Assembly: GCA_965153355.1 (NCBI GenBank) | Contig: OZ231128.1 | Coordinates: forward strand, 5,332,001 to 5,396,000 | Source: Flaccisagitta enflata | Taxonomy: Eukaryota > Chaetognatha > Sagittoidea > Aphragmophora | Direction: 5' to 3' | DNA length: 64,000 nt | Shown: piece after piece, positions 56,608 through 64,000 of the stretch | How the letters are laid out: every line of letters begins with the position of its first letter | How positions within the stretch are numbered: the stretch's first letter is position 1 | Made by a program: the position numbers and the translations under genes | Notes under the pieces: generated by a model | What the model was told of the DNA's origin: nothing | What the model saw: the letters and a program-made list of their open reading frames with translations, nothing else | Database searches by the model: none

Positions 56608-56763
56608 ATATGTAGAAAGACAGCAAAGGCGGTGAGAGTTCCTGGTGTTTAGCTAGAAGAGAGTTTTGTACTTTAATTGAACGAGCTTTAATTATCAATA
56701 TATTAATGGAGTCCCTCAAAACATTCTTTGTTCCCGCAGGTGAACAGCCACAAAAGCCATTGA

Positions 56764-57029
56764 GGGGGCGTTTCTAGTCAAAGACTATCGCGTTTTGAAA
56801 GGGCCACTCAGTCGCTCGCTATGTTCGTTCGCTTGCACCGCTTACTCCGCTCACTCGCTCCGCAGTGCTCTGCTTCGCTCCGCTCGCTTTGCTCGCTCGC
56901 TCCGTTCACGGGCTCGCTCACTCACTTCGCTCACTCCCTCGTGGGACAGTTGAAAATCTCTATGTGTTCACGCTGTTATCGCGTTTCACGGGTACAAACG
57001 CGTTTTTGGCGCTCACTAGAAACACGCCC
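56764..57029 (+). mobile_element. Family E MITE with perfect TGA duplication
   Basis: GGGGGCGTTTCTAGTCAAAG at the left and CTCACTAGAAACACGCCC at the right. TGA at 56761-56763 and 57030-57032. Confidence 0.88.
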
Positions 57030-58015
57030 TGAGAGAAAGAAGAATGGTCTTTGTTTCAGTTTACGTCCCGCACGAGTTCCGAAGATGCAATCTTCTTCAT
57101 ACCGAGAAAGAAAAAAAAACTACTTTCCTTCTTTCGCGACCAAACTCGAAAAAAAGGGAAATGTTTTCACAGATGCGCAACTGTTTTTTATCTTAGAGAG
57201 TATGGAGACTAAATACAGAAAGACATCTGTGTGGCAGTTTGAGAACTACGTGGGTGCGTACAGTAACAAATGCTGACAAGTGGAGGACTTTCTGAGTCCT
57301 TTAATGACTATTTGTAACATTTCAACTACGACTGCGATGTGAAGCGGCGTGAAGGAATTTTTAGCTACTTAAATCCCCCGCCCCCCCCCAATCACACACC
57401 ACCTTGTGAGCACGCGATTAAGAATTTAAACATGACCAGAAATGTCTTTTCTTACCTGTTTCCAGACGCAAAAGATGCAGTAAATAGGATTTGAAAAATA
57501 AAAGGGATGAGGGGAAAATGAGGGGTAAAAGAGTCAATTACTTTCTGATATATACAACTCTGCAGAAAGACTGCGCAGTTTTTTGCGTGGCTGATTTATT
57601 GAGGATTTAAAAAGGTTCAAGGAAAACCCCTCAAACCCTATTTATTTAATGCTAATAGATAGCGGCAGATATTATGACAAGGAGAGACGGCCCGATCATT
57701 TGCCACATTCGCCATTTACGGACCCCAGTTTGCGTCTTCTCTCCTATAAAAGGATAGAAAATAGTGCAAATGGAAACTTACCTCTTGTATTAAGATTGAG
57801 GCTTTGAGGGGGAAGGTGAAGTGAAAGGGGCGGGGGGGGGGGGAAGGAGGACGTCGTGATTAGAGAAGTGAGCGTAGATGCAATTCTATATGACCTCGAA
57901 GAAAAAGGAAAACAACTAAAGATAAAAAGAAAGAAGACACAGTACATAACCATCGCCCATTGGCAACTAAAGCATACTGTATGAAAAAAAATCATTATGC
58001 TAGAAAGGAAAAACC

Positions 58016-58018
<3 letters not shown>
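57030..58018. other. Unassigned sequence
   Basis: Short C9 and G11 runs at 57383 and 57831. No gene or family recognised. Confidence 0.4.
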
Positions 58019-58099
<81 letters not shown>

Positions 58100-58100
58100 A
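58019..58100. repeat. GA microsatellite
   Basis: About 38 units. Confidence 0.97.
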
Positions 58101-60125
58101 GATTTCAGCGTTAAACTGAAGCTGTGAAACCAAACACACTCATACTGACACGCACACACCCAAACAAAAAAGCCCAAAACAAACAAAACAGCAAAACAAA
58201 AACCTAAGTCGCCTTTTTCTCGAATGTGTTTAGAATAGGGCCATGTCTTTAAAAATGTAAATTTTTTGCATTCAGAGACAGATTAAGAATTTCACTCAAA
58301 ACAAGTCAAGGAATTCTCTTTTGAATTCTAGATTTTTTCCCTAGTTTATTCTACTTTTTACACTGGTTTTGTACATATAAATGATTGTCAATGCAAATGA
58401 ATTGATAACATGCACTGAAAATATAGTTTTTTTTATAAAAAAATTGTGAATTAATTACTTTGAAATTTTTTTTCACCATGAAAATTGCCCCTTCGTGTGC
58501 ACCATGACATAAGAAAAAAAAACAACAACAACAACAAACAAAAACAAAATAAACCAAAAGCCAAAGACTTTGAATTTGTCTTCCCCAGTTACGAATTTAC
58601 CATGAATTTGAAAAGACAACAATATTCGTCCTGGCCGCGGTATACAATATATAGTTTACAGTATTCAGTGCAAACAGTAATTTAGCAGTAAATTGTCTTT
58701 GGGGTGAGTAAATGATCTTTCTGAAGCCAACCAACAGTCAAACCCAGAGAGTCAAAGTAAAAAAGAATTCTATGCAAAGTGCGGGAGATGGAAGGGGAGC
58801 GCAGAAGGCATTCATGATGTTGGAAATGGTTCTGAAAGGAATGGGGGGAGAGAGAGAGAGAGAGAGACAGAGAGGCAGACAGACAGACAGACAGACAGAG
58901 AGCAAAAGCGAAAAAGAATGCGGCTCAATCTGCTTAATTAGGCAATTATTCAGTCAATTCGGTTGATTAACACCAGCTCATGTAATTCTGGTTGGAACAA
59001 TTCATTACAACCGGCAGGGGTTCAAATGTTGTGTGTTGGATTCAGGTAACCGCAGGTTCGGGAACGGAGGTGGAACCTTGGAGCCCTGGAGCATGGAGGT
59101 GGAGGGGGAGGTGGGGGGGGGGAGATCACGTTTCGGGTGGGGAAGCAAATTGGGAAAACATAACGAAAAAAGGTGCGCACTTGGTGACGGAAACAAAGTG
59201 TAAGTCAAATGGTCAGACTATTACATGTAACTTTTGTAAGACATTTAGTATATTCTAAATGGTATATTCCTGTCCACCATAAAATAATGAGGTATGCAGT
59301 CAAGCTGATAGTTCTGTCCGGTGAGCATTTAGTTTGTTAATAGTGAAGGAAAGTTGTGCGCAATCCGGAGTAAACAACATTGAAAGCCTTCAAAGGTCTC
59401 ATCCTTAGTATATTGGAGAATTTTGGTCGCCTTTTGTAAAGGCAATGTTGTTTCAACATTCATTCATATCATCCTTGATTGTTATTACAAACGGTTTGAG
59501 AATCTCCTTAAGGATTTATCAGTCAGTCAGTCAGTCAGTCAGACAGTCAGACCGTCATAGTATTAGTAGGGAGAGATAGACCAAGTAAGTTAGTAACTGT
59601 GCTCCACGAAAGAAGGGATCATACAGGTGAGGATTATTTTGAGGGGGATGACACTGGACGACAATATCATCATGACAGCGTTGCACCCCTTAATCTGGGA
59701 TGACAGCGTTGAGGATGAGAACGTCACCATAAAAGGAGCTTCTGCGAGCCGAAACGTTTGGCAATAAAAAGACGACAAAAATAACAACGTGCGTTCAAAA
59801 TGAGTTTCTGGACGACCGACCGCCGACCAACCGACCGACCGACCGACCGACCGACAGTCGCCGCACAACAACCAACAACATAACCGAAAACGACCACAGC
59901 GCCACTGATAGGTGAAGCGAACAAGGAAAAAAAGGTAATAACATCGACGAATGAGAGGAGAGCAGGCGGGTAATCGTCTGTGTCGTGTCAAGTGCACACG
60001 ACGATGATGATGACGACAACAAAGACGATGACGACGACGACGACGGCGATGACATACGTCACAACGGTGATGATGGCTAGAAAAGCAACGACAACGACGT
60101 CAATGATCTTGATAATCACATTCGA
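58101..60125. other. Mostly unassigned, with small simple repeats
   Basis: GA/CAGA at 58848-58900, a GGGGGAGG run at 59100-59130, CAGT units at 59519-59545, an ACCGACCG run at 59816-59852 (family A-like) and ATGACGACGACG at 60000-60050. No supported gene. Confidence 0.45.
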
Positions 60126-60178
60126 GGGGATATAAATGCATTGTTCTGGAAGGCATTCAGGTGCATCATTTCTAAGAA
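60126..60178 (+). repeat. 52-bp direct repeat O, copy 1
   Basis: GGGGATATAAATGCATTG, TCTGGAAGGCATTCAGGT; repeated at 60558-60608. Confidence 0.75.
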
Positions 60179-60207
60179 GAAACCCGCGAGTGTCAAAGAG
60201 AAAACAA

Positions 60208-60298
60208 TGGCTAAAACAAAAAACAAAAACAAAATCAAAGAAAAAACAAAAAAACAAAATCAAAAACAAAAACGAAAACGAAAACAAAAACAAAAACA

Positions 60299-60367
<69 letters not shown>

Positions 60368-60368
60368 G
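60208..60368. repeat. AAAACA / AAAACG hexamer microsatellite
   Basis: AAAACA units switch to about 12 AAAACG units (60299-60366). Confidence 0.95.
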
Positions 60369-60557
60369 TAACAATGCCTACAACAACAACAACATCATGA
60401 ACGACAACAACAAAAAAAAATAACAACAACAACAACAACAACCGACAATGACAACGACGATAAAAATAATCACAATGACAGCGACAACGACAATGACAAC
60501 ATCGATTATGACAACGACGACAAGGAGGACGCCATAAATAATCCTGTTGATCATTAT

Positions 60558-60768
<211 letters not shown>

Positions 60769-60769
60769 G

Positions 60770-60870
60770 CCTCATGATTATGGGGCAGCAGGCAGCGCCG
60801 CTGCTCGGCAGGGGAAGGAACATATCGGCAGGTCGCGAGAGAAGAAGGAGAAGAAGAAGAGAAGCAGTAG
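60770..60870 (+). repeat. Dispersed motif N, copy 3
   Basis: CCTCATGATTATGGGGCAG, CAGCGCCGCTGCTCGGCAGG, CATATCGGCAGGTC, then a GAAGGAGAAG tract. The best-preserved copy. Confidence 0.7.
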
Positions 60871-61440
60871 GACGGCGAGCCTCTGAAGGCAAGATTTAGT
60901 GTGTCAACAGGGGTCAAAATAGAAATTTTCATGAGAATAGAAATGAAAAATGACATTGAAAAAATCATTGTAGTATATCATGGTAAATATTTAATTGCAA
61001 AATTTGCATTCAAATTGGACAAAAGAGCAAGTATTGATACCATCAACTTAAAATATTCACTAAAAGATTTCCAGAGTTTTATATTTGTTCACTGATAGGA
61101 GGCTTGTTAAAATTATAACTTTGCATAGAAAATGAAAAAATACAAAAATGAAGAACATAGCCGCCTCCCAAAATTGATTACAGAGGCGGCTATGTTTTTG
61201 AAAATGCAAAATTACTCTGCATATGAGTGTCTTAAAATTCTAACAGCAGCAATTGGATAAAAAGTGTAAACAAAATTTCAGTAAAAACCTTTTTTCCTTT
61301 GCTTTGCTAATGTGAATTGCTGATTATAAGGTTCATTAGAGGTCAGCATTTGACAAAGACATACACACAGTATGTTTCTGGGGACAATTTGTCTCTTGAA
61401 AATATTTTTTTCATCATTATTATTCAACTATAGTTGAAAA
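60871..61440. other. AT-rich, one short hairpin
   Basis: ACATAGCCGCCTC at 61158 and its exact inverse at 61183-61195 form a 13-bp-stem hairpin. Otherwise nothing recognised. Confidence 0.5.
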
Positions 61441-61477
61441 AATGTGGCGAAACACTAAATGTGGCATCAAATGCTCG

Positions 61478-61630
61478 CCGTCGTAGAGAGAAAGAAAAGA
61501 GGAGGAGAAGAAGAAAAGAGGAAGAGAAGAGGAGAAGAGAAAGAAAAAAAGAGATGAGAAAGAAAAGAAGAGAAGAGAAAGAGGGAGAAAAGAAGAAAGG
61601 AGGAAGAAGAGAAGAAGAAGTTGAAGGAAA
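61478..61630. repeat. Purine-rich GAA/GAGG tract
   Basis: Irregular AAGAGGAGAAG units. Confidence 0.85.
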
Positions 61631-62044
61631 AAGAATAGCTATAGAAGTCAGCCGTTATATCATTTGCATATTGCAGTTCTACAATAACTGCGGCGTTGTA
61701 ATTTGCTTGATTTGGAAATCACTCAATTTGAGTCAAAGATATAACTTTTAATAAAATCTCTTCTTTTTAGATTGAAAAAAATATATGTTATATGGATTTA
61801 AAAGTTACAAACATCTTCATATGTTTCACCAAGTCTCGCGGGAATCAGATTCGCAGTGATGATACGGATTAAAAAAGAAGTTGCTTGAAAGCACCGGACT
61901 TGCGGGGCTGTCGCGCTTATGTAGTCAGCTAAAGCCGCTGCGTGGGATGAGTTGTGTCGAGATCTTTCAGGCTATCTAATGACTTACCAACTATGATTGC
62001 ACGTGACTACACCGCAGATCCAAACCCTGAGCTCCTCACGTCAA
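61631..62044. other. Unassigned sequence
   Basis: Nothing recognised. Confidence 0.4.
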
Positions 62045-62104
62045 TTCGGCAGTGTTCGGGGATAACTTATGCTTCTCGGCAGCAATGAAAAATCAAGAGG
62101 CCTG

Positions 62105-62168
<64 letters not shown>

Positions 62169-62176
62169 GCAACAGC

Positions 62177-62250
<74 letters not shown>

Positions 62251-62251
62251 C
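62045..62251. repeat. Motif N remnant then CAA microsatellite
   Basis: TTCGGCAGTGTTCGGGG, TTCTCGGCAGCAATG and AAAATCAAGAGGCCTG (62046-62104), then about 48 CAA units with two CAG. Confidence 0.85.
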
Positions 62252-62507
62252 TACATCAACATCAACAACAACATTAACAACGATGACAGCAACAGTAACC
62301 AAAGAATGCAATTTTTATCACTCGTTCTGCCACCATTTGTCATTCTTTCAGCGAGACTGACAAAGCACATTTGCGTTTAAAAATGGGGGCCAACCGTTTG
62401 TAAGGCGGTAACGTAAGTTATCTGTTTTTCACAGCTGCCCCCTTGAACTAGTTAGAAAAAAAAACGGTGAGGTGCCATCAAATGTAAGGAGAGAAAATAG
62501 AAAGAGA

Positions 62508-62583
<76 letters not shown>

Positions 62584-62601
62584 GACAGACAGAGAAACAC
62601 A

Positions 62602-62689
<88 letters not shown>

Positions 62690-62695
62690 CACAGA
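62508..62695. repeat. GA, CAGA and CA compound microsatellite
   Basis: GA (62510-62573), GACAGACAGAGACAG, then CA (62601-62694). Confidence 0.97.
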
Positions 62696-62979
62696 TAAAA
62701 CAGAGAAAAAATACCCAATGGACAGAAAGACGATAACGAGAAAGAAAACCAAAGGTTCCTCGACATTTTTTCTCCTTTTCGAAAAAAAACCTTACCACCC
62801 CCTCCTCCCGGTAGCTGTATTGGTTCCATCACTTGTTCACTTGTCAAGTCGAATGAAGATAGAAACCCATTTAACTCCAATTATATGGACTTTGCATCTT
62901 ATTTACCACATCGTGTTTCAAGCAGATTTTTTTTTTATTTACGTGAAATGGATTCATATGAAAAAAAATCCTTGATCTA

Positions 62980-63822
62980 CAGTGAGGCGCATAAGTAAGT
63001 AGCCACTTTTGTAAAGATTATTTTGTTTATTCAAGAAATGATAGGATAAATTTATTGGTGATGATATGAAAGGATTTTCAATTTTCTTCAATTTGAGACC
63101 AATCCCAAATTTGTGGCTCTTTTTGTTTAGAAGTGGCATTAGTTTGAATAGAAGCATATCAAAACCATGTTAGGAACAAGGCCGGATACACGGCTACCCC
63201 AGTTGCGTGCGGGTGGGCAGGGGCTGTATTTGAGGCCGCTTGATCATTTGGGCCGTAGCAGTGAGGCCAAAGACCGCAAAAACTTAAAAAAAGTAAAGTG
63301 TGACGGACGGACGGACAGATGGACGGACGGACCGACCGACCGACAGACGGACGGACCGACAAAGCGGGGTGTAGAGTCGCGTAGCACGCGACTAAAAAGG
63401 GACAAAAATTAGCTCCTTTTTGAGAATCAGAAAACTGAGTTGTTTTCTTTAAAATGATGTCATTTGAAAACGAATCAAGCTACAAATCTCTGATTGGACT
63501 AGTTTTGTAGAGATTTCGAAGCTCTTTAAAATGCTCATGGATTTGAAGTCTTTATTATGATTTGTTTTTGATCTATCAAAGAAAAACTAAGTCCATTTTG
63601 TGTTTTGCCCATGGTTGTTCAGTGATAGATTCTTCTAAATTACTTCTCCTCTTTGAACTTGTATAGATTACTAGCAAATCGAGATACAAGTCTGGGATTG
63701 GGCAAGATTTGTAGAACTTTCGAAGATCTCTAAGAATCTCACAGATTTTAAGTGTTTTTAAGTGCCAGAACTGACACAATTAGCTTTTGAAAGTACTGGC
63801 TACTTATTTATGCACCGCACTG
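62980..63822. mobile_element. Tc1/mariner-type element T interrupted by family A
   Basis: Left end CAGTGAGGCGCATAAGTAAG; right end inverse of CAGTGCGGTGCATAAATAAG. TA on both sides (62978-62979, 63823-63824). About 620 bp remain once the family A copy is removed. Short frames show no DDE motif I recognise, so it looks like a non-autonomous derivative. Confidence 0.8.
63175..63398 (+). mobile_element. Family A element, complete, with GGAC array
   Basis: AACAAGGCCGGATACACGG, AGTTGCGTGCGGGTGGGC, GACGGACGGACGGACAG array (63302-63358), AAAGCGGGGTGTAGAG and hairpin AGTCGCGTAGCACGCGACT, then AAAAA. Confidence 0.88.
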
Positions 63823-64000
63823 TATGCTGAGTTTTACTGATTTTGTTGGGTTTCATAAATAAGACCGATGGCAGTTCTTCCTCTTTCATTCTAACCTCAT
63901 CCCCCTTCTCTATCATATCTCTTTCTTACGCCTGCCATTCCACTTATTCTTTTTTACGCACAGCATCCACATTTCCTACCACTTAACACCCTTCTTCATG

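Overview
This window reads as eukaryotic, most likely animal, non-coding DNA. No host protein gene, rRNA or canonical tRNA can be supported. The long open frames on both strands are translations of microsatellites (GA, GTT/CAA, CTT, GAAA, TGAA, CA, CCA) and have no conserved domain. The only recognisable protein sequence is the C-terminal half of a Tc1/mariner transposase near 29.0-29.3 kb. It lies in an internally deleted, frameshifted element that keeps both terminal repeats and its flanking TA. The organism is inferred only from repeat content (Tc1/mariner, pogo-like, PIF/Harbinger-like, tRNA-derived SINE-like and tandem-repeat-carrying mobile elements); I cannot name a species or phylum.

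Most of the window is explained by a few repeat families plus simple repeats. Family A (about 40 copies or fragments) starts AACAAGGCC. It carries a subterminal GTCGCG block, a variable interior often with GGAC or AAGTCATTTT tandem repeats, and ends in an 18-nt hairpin followed by AAAA. The hairpin bases differ between subfamilies while pairing is kept. Family H (about 10 copies) starts near GGTCAGCGGTACC, has long inverted flanks around a ~20-bp minisatellite, and ends in a GC hairpin plus GCTGCCCAAAA. Family E (9 copies) is a PIF/Harbinger-like MITE with 3-bp duplications. Families B, C, D, F, G, I, K, P, Q, R, S and T are palindromic or terminal-inverted-repeat elements, several flanked by TA.

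Layout: 0-4 kb is a cluster of H elements with one perfect 52-bp-arm hairpin. 4.7-4.9 kb is a Tc1-type MITE. 5-14 kb holds A copies, palindromes Q and R, and two K elements, one of which has H inserted in it. 14-20 kb holds E copies, a B element with a tRNA-like core, palindrome G split by an A element, and GA/GAAA arrays. 20.8-21.8 kb is a three-level nest (C in B in A). 24-28.5 kb is almost solid microsatellite, including a ~490-bp GA array, a SINE-like unit and GTT arrays. 28.8-29.4 kb is the Tc1 relic, followed by 43-bp and 9-bp minisatellites. 32.8-33.8 kb is an E copy with palindrome F inside it. 36-42 kb holds CTT/GTT arrays, an H element split by palindrome P, a Tc1 fragment split by an A element, and 81-bp and 16-bp tandem repeats. 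42.7-44.1 kb is a B element with a tRNA-like core interrupted by a 1-kb palindrome. 45.8-47.3 kb is another three-level nest (D in B in A). 48-64 kb has H, E, A and pogo-like copies among GA, TGAA, CAA and CA arrays.

The parts do not form a gene pathway. The interest lies in insertion order, target-site signatures and covarying terminal hairpins. Family boundaries and copy relations were read by eye, not by alignment software.
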